Positions 1-8,823 of a stretch of 64,000 nt of DNA are shown one piece after another (the stretch's first letter is position 1; every line of letters begins with the position of its first letter). The notes under the pieces are model-generated. The model was not told the DNA's origin and made no database searches. It saw nothing but the letters and a program-made list of their open reading frames with translations. The DNA is taken from contig JAAYJS010000031.1 of NCBI GenBank assembly GCA_012522805.1, positions 92,355 through 156,354 of the forward strand, in the 5' to 3' direction. A program made the position numbers and the translations under genes. This DNA is from Eubacteriaceae bacterium. Its GTDB lineage: Bacteria > Bacillota > Clostridia > Eubacteriales > Eubacteriaceae.

Positions 1-5
1 ATTTT

Positions 6-263
6 GTGGAACACATTTTCATGACAAAAGAAGTCATGAGAAAGTTAAAGCGCTATGCCCAAAAGAGCGGATGCTTGTATATCAAGCATATCAAACATTG
101 GAGAGGTTTTGAAGTTTACAAGCCCATTGCGGTTGCCCACGAACAGTTAAGAAGGGAAATCGCCGAGTATCTTTTAGTGAGAGGCGCATCGGCCAGGGTA
201 GCAACCCGGATGGAAAGCAGGCTGTTTTTAAAGGAATCAGAGAATAGATATTTTCGAGTGTAA
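6..263 (+). CDS. hypothetical protein, possibly cut by window start
   Basis: I do not recognise this 85-residue basic protein. It is rich in Lys, Arg and Tyr, with no signal peptide, membrane segment or cysteine cluster. The first possible start in the window is GTG at 6, with an ATG at 21; neither has a visible ribosome site because the window begins here, so it may be the C-terminal end of a longer protein. It ends 20 bases before a strong hairpin terminator, which supports it being a real transcribed plus-strand gene. Confidence 0.4.
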   Translation: MEHIFMTKEVMRKLKRYAQKSGCLYIKHIKHWRGFEVYKPIAVAHEQLRREIAEYLLVRGASARVATRMESRLFLKESENRYFRV

Positions 264-284
264 GACACCTTGCGCAGATAGTCG

Positions 285-330
285 ACAGACCTTTTCGGAA
301 CCAAACAATTCCGGAAAGGTCTGTTTTGTT
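285..330 (+). terminator. Rho-independent terminator
   Basis: A near-perfect 16-base stem (ACAGACCTTTTCGGAA pairing with TTCCGGAAAGGTCTGT, one mismatch) around an 8-base loop is followed by TTTTGTT. It closes the transcript of the small gene at the window start. Confidence 0.8.
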
Positions 331-449
331 CTGCGATGGTTTTTAATTAAAAAACTGATTTTGTCCCTAGTACAGGGCATGGTTTAACAGGGATTTGATG
401 TTAGAAGGCTATACTGAAGATAAAAGTAAACAACTGAGAGGTGTGAATC

Positions 450-2221
450 ATGAAAATAAAAAAACCGTATCGACGGTCATCGCATTGGCGCTTGTATGCC
501 TATGGGTGATGCCCTTACAAGCACAGGAAGCGCTTTTACCATCGGGTATTTCTGAGGATGAAATCGGTGAAAAAATAGAGGCTTTCGTGGCAGAACACAA
601 GGCATCCACCACAGGTCTGTCGGTATGCGTTTTTAAAAAAGATCGCATTTTATACGGAGGGACCTTCGGTTGGATCGATGTGGAGAAGCAAATACCCGTA
701 GCCCAAGATTCTATTTTTGAATGGGGTTCCATCTCCAAGCTGACGGTTTGGACCGCCGCCATGCAATTGTCGGAAACGGGTCGATTGGATTTGGCTGCAG
801 ATATCCGAGACTATCTGCCTCAAAACTTTGTAGACCAATTAAAATACGAAAAATCCGTTACGATGATCGACTTGATGAATCACAAAGGCGGGTTTGAAGA
901 AGTTGTCACCAATTTAATGGTAAAGGACAAAGCGAAACTCTTGCCCTTGCCGGAGTTGTTGATTGCGGACCAACCACAACAGGTCTACGCTCCGGGTTCG
1001 GTGACCGCCTATTCCAATTGGAGTACCGCCTTGGCGGCTTACGTTGTGGAATGTGTGGCCGGGGAGCCTTACGATGATTATGTGCACAAGCATATCTTTG
1101 CGCCATTGCAGATGGCAGATACGGATTTTATGTTGGGAGGCAATGACAAAAATCTGGACGAAAGTGTTTGGAAGCAGACCAAAAACTACAGCAATAAGGG
1201 ACAACCTTTGTCCGATACGCAAGTGTACATTCCCCTTTATCCGGCAGGTGCCCTTGCCGGCACCATAGGCGATTTGGTACGTTTTGGCCAAGCGCACCTT
1301 CCCGGTCAGGATCCAACCCCCTTTAAAAAAGTGACAACGGTACAACAATTGTTTACGCCCACCGCCACTCACACCGATCAGGTGAGTCCTATCAATGCCC
1401 ATGGCTTTTGGTCTTTAAATTACAGCGTACCGGTGTGGGGCCACGGCGGCAACACGGCGGGGCAATCGGCCCATCTTCTGTTGGACCGGGCATCCGATGT
1501 CGGGTTGGCCATCATGACCAATCAGAAAGGTGAACAGATCTACAACTTTACCTTACCGGAACTCATTTTTGGCCCCATGCAAAACAAAGGAGAGACCATT
1601 CCGAAAGGGTTTTACGTTTCTGCCCGTTCCGTTTGAAAGGGCCCTTTCAAATTTCAATCATCTTTTGTGTTGCCGGCGCGCTTTGCGGGATATGCTAAAC
1701 TCGGCGGCACCCATTCCATTGAAGAGACGGAGACCATGACCAGAATTGTCGCTCCTTATTGGAATATGATTCGGATATCCGGGGGGATGGCATTAGCTTC
1801 TCTGACGTCGGTATCGGCCCTCGCCCTCTCGCTGCTTTACGGCACGGGTACCTTGTTGATCAAGGGCCTTCAAAAAATCATTCATATCATCAAAGGAACG
1901 GCCATCGATGATGAAAAGCATAAAACATCCAAGCGTTTAAATTCTTTATCCGCTGCGTTGCTGGTATTGTATCCCCTTAATCTGATGACCATTGTCATTC
2001 AATTGATGGATTTAAAAGCAATCAAAAGTTTTTATTGGCAATGGCTCCTCAATCCGGTTTTAGTTTTAGCCATGGCAATGGTCGTGGTGTGGACGAAAAA
2101 AAACTGGCGCTTTCAACACCTTGCTGGACAAAAAATACGATCATCTTTGAATAGTGTTTTGATGGTAGGCTTAGTTTTTTCCTTTTTCTATTGGGAGTTG
2201 TATGCCCTTTGGTTGCTCTAA
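450..2221 (+). pseudogene. broken beta-lactamase-family serine hydrolase with C-terminal membrane domain
   Basis: The catalytic part (frame open 395-1636) has the class C beta-lactamase/penicillin-binding protein motifs: SISK (Ser-x-x-Lys), YSN and HGG (in WGHGGNTAG). Two lesions are visible. First, the ATG at 450 has a good ribosome site (GAGAGG, 8 bases away) but is out of frame. One extra A in the A7 run at 458-464 would give a normal signal-peptide start (MKIKKTVSTVIALALV). Second, TGA at 1634-1636 interrupts the frame, which otherwise continues to 2221 and encodes four hydrophobic segments typical of the membrane tail of such proteins. The hydrolase domain could still be made from GTG 443 or by slippage on the A run. 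Alternatives are sequencing error or genuine decay. Confidence 0.7.
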
Positions 2222-2400
2222 TCGAGACAATTGATCGATGATCTAATATATATTTTTGCGCTTCAATCAATTTACATTTATTACAATTGGTACAATTAAC
2301 CCTCAAAAAAAACCTAGTCCAACTAATGGAAAATTAGCCATCGGTCAACCTAGGTCTTTTGGAACAAAGTGTAAAGTGATGGATATAGCAATTTTATTAG

Positions 2401-2449
2401 ACAAAAGGACCTCAGAGTAGCCGAGATGCATCTCGGCTCCCTGAGGTCC
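2401..2449 (-). terminator. terminator of the rRNA methyltransferase gene
   Basis: A two-part hairpin: outer stem GGACCTCAG/CTGAGGTCC and inner stem AGCCGAGA/TCTCGGCT with loop TGCA. Read on the minus strand it is followed by TTTTGT, just downstream of the methyltransferase stop codon. Confidence 0.75.
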
Positions 2450-2476
2450 AATAATTTTGAAATATAATGATAGCTT

Positions 2477-3868
2477 TTAAATATTTTTAAAAATTCTCAA
2501 TCCCTTGGGGTAGTGGTTTTTTAATATGCCACCGCTGACCTTACCAAAACCCAGATTGTAGCCGCGGTAATGGACAGCGGTCCAACCCTTGTTGGCTTGA
2601 TCGGGCAAAGTGTGTCCCTTTAAGTAGGCATAAGCTTCGTCGTCTTCTGAGATGGCATGTTGGTAACGAAACCCCTCTGCAGGGCGATGCATGGCAAAGC
2701 CGTGGGAGGGCTCAAAGCGACCGGGTTTAAATGTCCCCAGATGCAAACCCATCTGATAAACGGGAAGGCCTGCAAACCATGTGGGCTCAAGGCCTTGGGG
2801 CAATTGGTACAATTCGTCCTTCCATTTGTAGAGATTTCTTCCAAGGGGTTCGGTTAAAAAATCTTTCTCAAAATCGCTAAGCTGTCGCAATTCAGTCTTT
2901 GTGATTTTAGTCATTACGCCTTTTTTCTTATTCAATTTGGGACTGCCGGAGGGGCTGCCCTCTTTTTGCATCAAAGCGATAAAATGACCTTCGCCCGGAA
3001 TATTGTGGGGCATGAGCCGTTGAGTTTTGGCAAGCTCCGGGTTGGCCGGTGTTACAGCTTCCGGAAAACCCGTTAGGTCAACTCCCTTTAAGCTTAAAGG
3101 CAATAGGTGTATGTCGGGGTATTTTTTTAAAAAGTGATTCACGGTGCCCTCATTTTCTTCCGGAGAAAAGGTACAGGTGGCGTAGACTAATGTGCCTCCG
3201 GGTTTTAGCAAGGCGTAGGCGGAATCTAAAATGGCGCGCTGGCGACCGGCAAAGCGCATAACCGCTTCTTGGGACCATTGTTTTAAAATCGTCGGATCTT
3301 TCCGGAACATCCCCTCTCCGGAACAAGGGGCATCCACTAGAATTTTATCAAAGATTTCGGGCATTCGATCGGCCAAGGCTTGAGGGAAAGCGTTGAGGAT
3401 AATGCCGTTGGCGCTGCCCATGCGTTCTAAGTTGGAAGCCAACACCGGTACCCGGCTTTTGATCAGTTCGTTGGACACGAGCACCCCCTTACCTTCTAAT
3501 TGACAGGATAATTGAGCGGATTTACCTCCCGGAGCGGCGCAAAGGTCTAAGACCCAGTCGCCGGGGTTTGCGGACAGGGCTTCGGCTGCCGCCATGGCCG
3601 AGGGCTCTTGAACGTAGTACACACCGGTGTAGTAATAAGGGTTTTTACCCGGGCGAATGTCCCCGTCTATGGTATAGCCCGTCGGGCACCATGGTACAGG
3701 GTAGGTTTGAATAGGTAGGTGTGATATACATTTCTGTTGGGGATCCTTTAAGGTGTTGATGCGAATGCCTTTATAAGCTGGTCGGTTGTAGCTTTCAATG
3801 AAAGCATCAAAATCTTTTTGCGGCAACAGTGTTTGCATTCTTTTGTAAAATTTCTTGGGTAATGTCAT
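2477..3868 (-). CDS. RsmB/RsmF-type rRNA m5C methyltransferase
   Basis: A SAM-dependent RNA cytosine-5 methyltransferase of the NOL1/NOP2/Sun family, expected to modify 16S rRNA during ribosome maturation. The SAM-binding motif DLCAAPGGK, the DAPCSGEGMFRKDP block and the catalytic Cys in YATCTFSPEEN are all present. The roughly 170-residue tail fits the RsmF-type C-terminal RNA-binding domains. The frame is open up to 3910, but the upstream codons lie inside a hairpin; ATG 3868 with GAGAAAG in front is preferred, giving 463 residues. The gene lies downstream of the yacL-like gene on the same strand, separated by a hairpin that may attenuate read-through. Family assignment is firm; the exact target cytosine is not known. 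Confidence 0.9.
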   Translation of the reverse strand: MTLPKKFYKRMQTLLPQKDFDAFIESYNRPAYKGIRINTLKDPQQKCISHLPIQTYPVPWCPTGYTIDGDIRPGKNPYYYTGVYYVQEPSAMAAAEALSANPGDWVLDLCAAPGGKSAQLSCQLEGKGVLVSNELIKSRVPVLASNLERMGSANGIILNAFPQALADRMPEIFDKILVDAPCSGEGMFRKDPTILKQWSQEAVMRFAGRQRAILDSAYALLKPGGTLVYATCTFSPEENEGTVNHFLKKYPDIHLLPLSLKGVDLTGFPEAVTPANPELAKTQRLMPHNIPGEGHFIALMQKEGSPSGSPKLNKKKGVMTKITKTELRQLSDFEKDFLTEPLGRNLYKWKDELYQLPQGLEPTWFAGLPVYQMGLHLGTFKPGRFEPSHGFAMHRPAEGFRYQHAISEDDEAYAYLKGHTLPDQANKGWTAVHYRGYNLGFGKVSGGILKNHYPKGLRIFKNI

Positions 3869-3880
3869 AGCTTTCTCACA

Positions 3881-3917
3881 TAAAGAGTGCCTGTCGACAA
3901 AGGATGTCAACAGGCAC
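3881..3917 (-). terminator. intergenic hairpin, likely terminator or attenuator
   Basis: Arms 3887-3898 and 3906-3917 form a 12-base stem with one mismatch around a 7-base loop. On the minus strand it is followed by TCTTTA. It lies between the yacL-like gene and the methyltransferase and would terminate or limit read-through. Confidence 0.55.
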
Positions 3918-3949
3918 AGGAACTCTTGGATTCAATTGCAGAATCGGCT

Positions 3950-5068
3950 TTATCGACGCTTGTCTTGTTTAACGCGCGCAAAAATCATACGGCCGGCAGC
4001 AGTTTGTAAAACTGAAGAGACCACGACGTTGACGTTTTGATGCAGGTACCGTCTTCCGTTTTCAACGACAATCATGGTACCGTCTTCCAAGTACGCGATG
4101 GCTTGTGCACTTTCTTTGCCTTCTTTAATGAGGTAGACATTGCGCTCTTCTCCGGGCAGTAAAATAGGCTTAACGGCATTGGATAATTCGTTGAGATTTA
4201 AAACCGACAACCCCTGTACTTGGGCGACTTTATTTAAATTGTAATCTAAAGTCAAGATATCGCACTTGTGGTCCTTCGCAAAGTGAAGCAACTTTTCATC
4301 GACGCCGTCCAAATCCGGGTAATCGTCCTCTACGATTTGAATCGGCAAATCTTCTATTTGTTGCAATTCGTTGATCACATCCAAACCGCGTCGTCCTTTT
4401 TCTCGTTTTAGACTGTCGGCAGAATCAGCAATGGTTTGTAATTCTTTGACAACAAATACGGGAATCACCAAACATCCTTCTAAAAATCCGGACTTGACGA
4501 CATCGACCATACGGCCATCGATCAAGGCACTGGTATCCACTACCTTGCTGGCAATGCTGACGCGTTTTTTAGACATTCTTTTTGCCGGTAGGACATCTTT
4601 TTCCTCTCTACTCCGTAGGGTATTGCGAAAAGCGTTGACCAATTCGTCTTTTTTTCTACCGGGGAGTGTCGCGCCTAAATAGCCGAAGATAATGTAAGCG
4701 GCAATTGTAGAAATAACGCGAACCCACACAAAGGGTATTTGTGTAAAGGCAAAAGAGATGAGCGTTGCGATGACCAAACCTACAATAAAACCAAAAAGAG
4801 AAAAGAGTATCTCCGACAGTTGAAAACCGTCAAAAGCTCTTTCAATGCTGGTGCCAATCTTTTCCATACGCTTGTAGATGGTCGGGTATAAAAAATAAAA
4901 AATAAGTCCAAGAGTCATCATACACAATGTGTATACTAAAACTTTGCTCCAAAAAACGTCGGGCAAAAATACATAGGGGTTTAGCTGGGAAGTGGGCATG
5001 GTATAGGCTGTAATAGCGCCCATTAAAACACCTAAAACCCCAAAAAGTGATCGCATTGTTTTTTGCAT
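3950..5068 (-). CDS. yacL: YacL-like PIN/TRAM domain membrane protein
   Basis: The first 140 residues hold about four hydrophobic segments. A PIN nuclease-like domain follows, with acidic residues in VVDTSALIDGR, VVKELQTIAD and DILTLDYNL, and a TRAM-type RNA-binding domain sits at the C-terminus (about 300-372). This is the layout of B. subtilis YacL, a conserved Bacillota protein thought to act on RNA at the membrane. The start is supported by AAGGAGG eight bases upstream of the ATG, and an extended -10 promoter lies just upstream. It is full length at 372 residues. Its precise biochemical role is not established. Confidence 0.85.
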   Translation of the reverse strand: MQKTMRSLFGVLGVLMGAITAYTMPTSQLNPYVFLPDVFWSKVLVYTLCMMTLGLIFYFLYPTIYKRMEKIGTSIERAFDGFQLSEILFSLFGFIVGLVIATLISFAFTQIPFVWVRVISTIAAYIIFGYLGATLPGRKKDELVNAFRNTLRSREEKDVLPAKRMSKKRVSIASKVVDTSALIDGRMVDVVKSGFLEGCLVIPVFVVKELQTIADSADSLKREKGRRGLDVINELQQIEDLPIQIVEDDYPDLDGVDEKLLHFAKDHKCDILTLDYNLNKVAQVQGLSVLNLNELSNAVKPILLPGEERNVYLIKEGKESAQAIAYLEDGTMIVVENGRRYLHQNVNVVVSSVLQTAAGRMIFARVKQDKRR

Positions 5069-5102
5069 TTGTTCTGACCTCCTTTCTGAATAGAATGATC
5101 TT

Positions 5103-5111
5103 ATTATAACA
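5103..5111 (-). promoter_or_regulatory. extended -10 promoter of yacL-like gene
   Basis: The minus strand reads TGTTATAAT, an extended -10 element, about 35 bases ahead of the start codon. No convincing -35 box is seen at 17 bases, which is acceptable for extended -10 promoters. Confidence 0.5.
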
Positions 5112-5545
5112 TAAGTACAAAGAGCTATTGTTAAATTATAGATGTATATAAAGAAAGTCTTTATAATGGTCTTTCAAAGAGCCGAGGCTAAAGAAATACG
5201 GCGCAAAACCAAGTTAGGTTGATCTTAAAATTTGTAAAATGTTATTTTATAAAGCCGGTTATCATTTTGTCAATGATGCAATAGATGGTAGAATAGAATT
5301 TAAAAAAGGACGATAAAAAAATGATGTCCGAAAGACGCTGTCTATTAAAAAATAAAGAACAGAGAAGTCATTTCGGAAGATAGAGAGTGACAGGATCAAA
5401 GAAAAGTTCTCCCACAGCTTTTGCTTTAAACCGCATTGCTGATATCGGTTTTTTGGTAATCCCATTGATCAACCGAAGGTTTTCAAAACTTTTTGGCAAA
5501 AGTAGAAAACCGCAAATTTTTGTGTCGGCAACAGAAGAGGAATGT
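5112..5545. other. intergenic region between yacL and TIGR04076 gene
   Basis: An AT-rich stretch of about 430 bases between divergent genes. Apart from the yacL promoter I see no RNA gene, hairpin terminator or convincing open frame. The frame of the next gene is open upstream to 5387, but those codons have no ribosome site and do not resemble the family. Confidence 0.4.
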
Positions 5546-5860
5546 ATGAAAAAAATTAAAATTACCGTTAAAAAAGTAGCCTGCTATCAGGACTTAATCG
5601 ACCAATACGAAAACCCATTGGAAGACGCCTGCGATATGAAAGAAGGGCAGGTGTTTATTGCCAATGGCTGGCAGAAACCCCAGGGGTTTTGCGATTCGGC
5701 TTGGGAGAGTCTCTCCCCATTTGTGCTGGCATTGGCCCATGGCAGTGAAAATTTTTACGACGGTTGGATGAAAAACAAAAAATCTGCTATGATCTCCTGC
5801 AACGACGGGTTTCGACCTGTCAGCTTTCTGCTGGAAACGATGAAAGAGGGTGCCGAATAA
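5546..5860 (+). CDS. TIGR04076 family protein
   Basis: A 104-residue protein with the pattern of TIGR04076: an N-terminal KKIKITVKKV strand, a central GFCDSAW block and a C-terminal CNDGFRPVSFLLE block. The function of the family is unknown. ATG 5546 is chosen because GAAGAGG lies five bases upstream and the family begins here. It ends three bases before the MATE exporter, so the two are probably co-transcribed. Its two cysteines, in the GFC and SCND motifs, are characteristic of the family. Confidence 0.8.
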   Translation: MKKIKITVKKVACYQDLIDQYENPLEDACDMKEGQVFIANGWQKPQGFCDSAWESLSPFVLALAHGSENFYDGWMKNKKSAMISCNDGFRPVSFLLETMKEGAE

Positions 5861-5863
5861 AAT

Positions 5864-7210
5864 ATGACACCATCGACGTTGTTCAAAGATTATATAAAGT
5901 ACGTCTCCTTAAATATCCTTGGTATGTTGGGATTATCCTGCTACATTTTAGCGGATACTTTTTTTATCGCCAAGGGGGTGGGTGCCAATGGTCTAACCGC
6001 TTTAAATATCGCAATACCGGTGTACGGTCTGATGAACGGATGTGCCTTGATGATTGGAATGGGCAGCAGTGTCCGCTATACCATTTTAAAAAGCCGAGAA
6101 GAGGATAGGGGGGCGGACCATATTTTTACTATAGCGATGATGCTGACCTTCGTTTTTTCCTTGGTTTTCTTTTTATCCGGTGTTTTTATTGCGGGAGAAA
6201 TCTCAACCTTACTGGGTGCCGATACAGCGATTTACCAAATGAGTAAAACGTACATACAGGTCATCTTGTTATTTTCTCCGATGTTTAATTTAAACAATGT
6301 CATTCTTTGTTTTGTAAGAAACGACGGTGCGCCGCAGTTTGCCATGACAGCCATGCTCGGTGGCAGTTTCGCCAACATTGTTTTAGATTACATTTTTATT
6401 TTTGTCTTTGGTATGGGTCTATTCGGAGCGGTGTTGGCGACCGGCATCGCACCGATGGTTTCTTTGACGATCTTAACCCCTTACTTTGTCAGGAGGCAAA
6501 ACGGATTTCATTTAACGAAAAGCCCCTTTTCCTTCAAAATGGCAGCTGCTGTGTTTTCTATCGGCGTACCTTCCCTGATCGCGGAGTTATCCTCCGGTAT
6601 TGTGATTTTTGTGTTTAACCTGATCATTTTGAAGTTGGAAGGCAATGTCGGCGTTGCGGGCTATGGTATAATCGCCAACATATTTTTTGTGATTTTGTCC
6701 ATTTATACGGGCATTGCACAAGGCATTCAGCCTATACTTTCCAGCAATTATGGTGCCGGTTACCATCAAAATGTCCTTACTCTTTTAAAGTATGGGTTGA
6801 GAACCATTTTGGTACTGTCCTTAGGGATTTATGGCGGTATTTATTTCGGTGCATCGCAAATTGCCATTATTTTTAACAGCGAAGGCAATCCGATTTTACA
6901 AAGCATCGCGACATCCGGTTTAAAGATTTACTTCACGGCTTGCTTTTTTGCAGGCTTCAATATCCTGATGGCGAATTATTTTTCAGCCTTGGAGCGTCCG
7001 TTGCCGGCACAAGTGATCATGCTTTTGCGTGGATTCTTTGTCATCATTCCCATGACCTTTCTATTGGCACATCTATGGGGTATGACCGGTGTTTGGTGGT
7101 CTTTTCCGATAACGGAATTATTGGTCAGCCTTTTAGGTGCGATATTTTATTTTCGTATGCAAAGACGTTATAAAACCCATCCGGGTATGCCGAAACACTC
7201 GGATAGATGA
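5864..7210 (+). CDS. MATE family efflux transporter
   Basis: A 448-residue polytopic protein with about twelve hydrophobic segments in two similar halves, as in MepA-like multidrug and toxin exporters driven by Na+ or H+. Characteristic elements include the ADTFFIAKGVGANGLTALNIAIP segment of helix 1-2 (positions about 30-52) and PILSSNYGAG in the second half. It follows the TIGR04076 gene by three bases and has its own terminator downstream. The substrate cannot be predicted. No regulator of the MarR or MerR type is next to it. Confidence 0.9.
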   Translation: MTPSTLFKDYIKYVSLNILGMLGLSCYILADTFFIAKGVGANGLTALNIAIPVYGLMNGCALMIGMGSSVRYTILKSREEDRGADHIFTIAMMLTFVFSLVFFLSGVFIAGEISTLLGADTAIYQMSKTYIQVILLFSPMFNLNNVILCFVRNDGAPQFAMTAMLGGSFANIVLDYIFIFVFGMGLFGAVLATGIAPMVSLTILTPYFVRRQNGFHLTKSPFSFKMAAAVFSIGVPSLIAELSSGIVIFVFNLIILKLEGNVGVAGYGIIANIFFVILSIYTGIAQGIQPILSSNYGAGYHQNVLTLLKYGLRTILVLSLGIYGGIYFGASQIAIIFNSEGNPILQSIATSGLKIYFTACFFAGFNILMANYFSALERPLPAQVIMLLRGFFVIIPMTFLLAHLWGMTGVWWSFPITELLVSLLGAIFYFRMQRRYKTHPGMPKHSDR

Positions 7211-7221
7211 AGAATGAAATG

Positions 7222-7265
7222 ACCGGAGCCAAACAGAAAATGTTTAACTCCGGTTCTTAATTTTT
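7222..7265 (+). terminator. terminator after MATE exporter
   Basis: ACCGGAG pairs with CTCCGGT, with an inner AAACA/TGTTT stem, and is followed by TTCTTAATTTTT. It lies 12 bases after the exporter's stop codon. Confidence 0.7.
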
Positions 7266-7466
7266 GAGATTGTTGTTCAACCTCATGGGCTGTAATTTGC
7301 AAAAGGCTGGCTTCGGTAGCTACGTTTAGAGCCTCTTTTTAAAATTGAATTTCCAATTGTAGACTATAACCTTCACGTTAACGGGGATGTCTTGGCATGC
7401 CGGTGGAAACCCGGTGCCACCGGAGCTAGCCGGATAGTTGTGCCGTTTCTTGCATCCTTCTGTGAC

Positions 7467-7501
7467 AAAAAAAACCGATAGATGGCCATCTATCGGCTTT
7501 T
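7467..7501 (-). terminator. terminator after histone-deacetylase-like gene
   Basis: The perfect 22-base palindrome at 7475-7496 (arms CCGATAGATGG/CCATCTATCGG) is followed on the minus strand by eight T residues. The plus strand also has a short T run, so it may work both ways. It closes the HDAC-like/hydantoinase-like transcript. Confidence 0.85.
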
Positions 7502-7509
7502 GTTTGGGC

Positions 7510-8823
7510 TTAATCGCTACTTGTCAAATAGCGATCATTGAGAAGATCTTGTAAATATTTTTTTTGTTTTGACGAAGAGCTCTTATCTTCAAAGATGTGA
7601 TAGCCTTCTTTTTCGCAGGCAGCACAAGCATTGCGGGGAATGGTAATCCCCAATATTTGAGCGCCTCGGTCATTTTTAGAGTGAACCATATTGACACCCG
7701 GACAGTCGGGGCACACTTTAAATTCTTGGATTTGCCCTTCCATGATACCCGCAGTGTCGTAGTAGACCTGTCGTTGTCGCTGAACCGTTTTTTTACCTTT
7801 AAATTTCTTCTCGGCCAGCGCTTCTTTATTTTTCCAGTTTTCTAAAACGCGGCGGGCAATATCTTGTACTTGAGAGGTTACCCGATCGGTTTGTTTCCAT
7901 TTTCCTAAATGGTAATCCGGTTCGTAAACCCCGGAGTAGTCCAACCCTGCCATGGCCAACACAATGCCGGTATTGACGTAGGGTAAAGCACCTTGTATGG
8001 AGTAGCCCCCCTCTAAAACCGCAATATCCGGATTCAACCTGTGGTTGAGTGCTGCATAACCTTGAGCAGAAAAATTCATATTGGTCAGGGGATCGGTATA
8101 GTGGTTATCCTGCCCCGCAGAATTGATGATGAGGTCCGGTTGAAAGTCTTCCAAAATCGGCATAACCGTATTTTCAAGAACATACTGAAAGCCTTCGTCA
8201 CCGGTATTGGGGGGCAAGGGAATGTTGATGTTGTAACCGTAAGCACCGGGTCCGCCTAACTCTTCCATATAACCCGTACCGGGGTAGAGGGTCCGTCCGT
8301 CTTGGTGAAAGGAGATGAACAAAGTGTCGGGATCGTTCCAATAGATGTCCTCCGTGCCGTCGCCATGGTGACAGTCCGTATCCACGATGGTCACCCGTCG
8401 GTCTCCGTACTTTTTTCGGGCGTATTCCAACCCGACGGCTTCTATGTTGATGATGCAAAAGCCGCGATCGCCATAGACAACTCTTTGAGCGTGGTGTCCC
8501 GGTGGTCTTACCAAGGCAAAGGATTTGTCCGTTTCTCCACCGAGTACCGCATCAAAAGCACGTTTCATGCCGCCGGCGGCGATAAAGTGAGACTCTGTCA
8601 GCAAGGTTTCCGGATCGGGATAGCAAAAATGCACCCGGTTGATATCCTTCGTTGTTGCGATACCGGGGTTAAAAAAGTGGATGCCATCGATATCCTCGAT
8701 GCCTTCTTCAAGAATTTGGTCCTGTGTATATAAAAGTCTTTCCTCTCGCTCCGGGTGCGTGGGCGAAATTGCCCAGTCAAAGGCCGGAAAGAGAATCAAA
8801 CCTAAAGTGTTTTTAGCTTTCAT
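7510..8823 (-). CDS. histone deacetylase family protein with C-terminal Cys-rich extension
   Basis: A zinc-dependent amidohydrolase of the arginase/deacetylase fold, related to AcuC and class II deacetylases. Metal and catalytic motifs are RPPGHHA, DTDCHHGDGTEDI, SAGQDNHYTDPL and EGGYS. The core ends near residue 300. The remaining part carries CPDCPG and CAAC pairs that look like a zinc ribbon, which is unusual for the family. The start overlaps the end of the upstream hydantoinase-like gene by 11 bases, so translation is probably coupled. The likely chemistry is removal of an acyl group from an amine in a small molecule or protein; the substrate is unknown. Confidence 0.85.
   Translation of the reverse strand: MKAKNTLGLILFPAFDWAISPTHPEREERLLYTQDQILEEGIEDIDGIHFFNPGIATTKDINRVHFCYPDPETLLTESHFIAAGGMKRAFDAVLGGETDKSFALVRPPGHHAQRVVYGDRGFCIINIEAVGLEYARKKYGDRRVTIVDTDCHHGDGTEDIYWNDPDTLFISFHQDGRTLYPGTGYMEELGGPGAYGYNINIPLPPNTGDEGFQYVLENTVMPILEDFQPDLIINSAGQDNHYTDPLTNMNFSAQGYAALNHRLNPDIAVLEGGYSIQGALPYVNTGIVLAMAGLDYSGVYEPDYHLGKWKQTDRVTSQVQDIARRVLENWKNKEALAEKKFKGKKTVQRQRQVYYDTAGIMEGQIQEFKVCPDCPGVNMVHSKNDRGAQILGITIPRNACAACEKEGYHIFEDKSSSSKQKKYLQDLLNDRYLTSSD

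Noticed and set aside
1634..1636. TGA as a selenocysteine codon in the serine hydrolase
   Set aside because: It lies between the catalytic domain and the membrane tail, not at an active-site position, and the gene also has a frameshift at its start. A nonsense mutation is simpler.
2296..2350. Terminator hairpin after the serine hydrolase
   Set aside because: ACCTAG/CTAGGT arms are weak and far apart, and the T run lies on the minus-strand side; not convincing as a terminator for the plus-strand gene.
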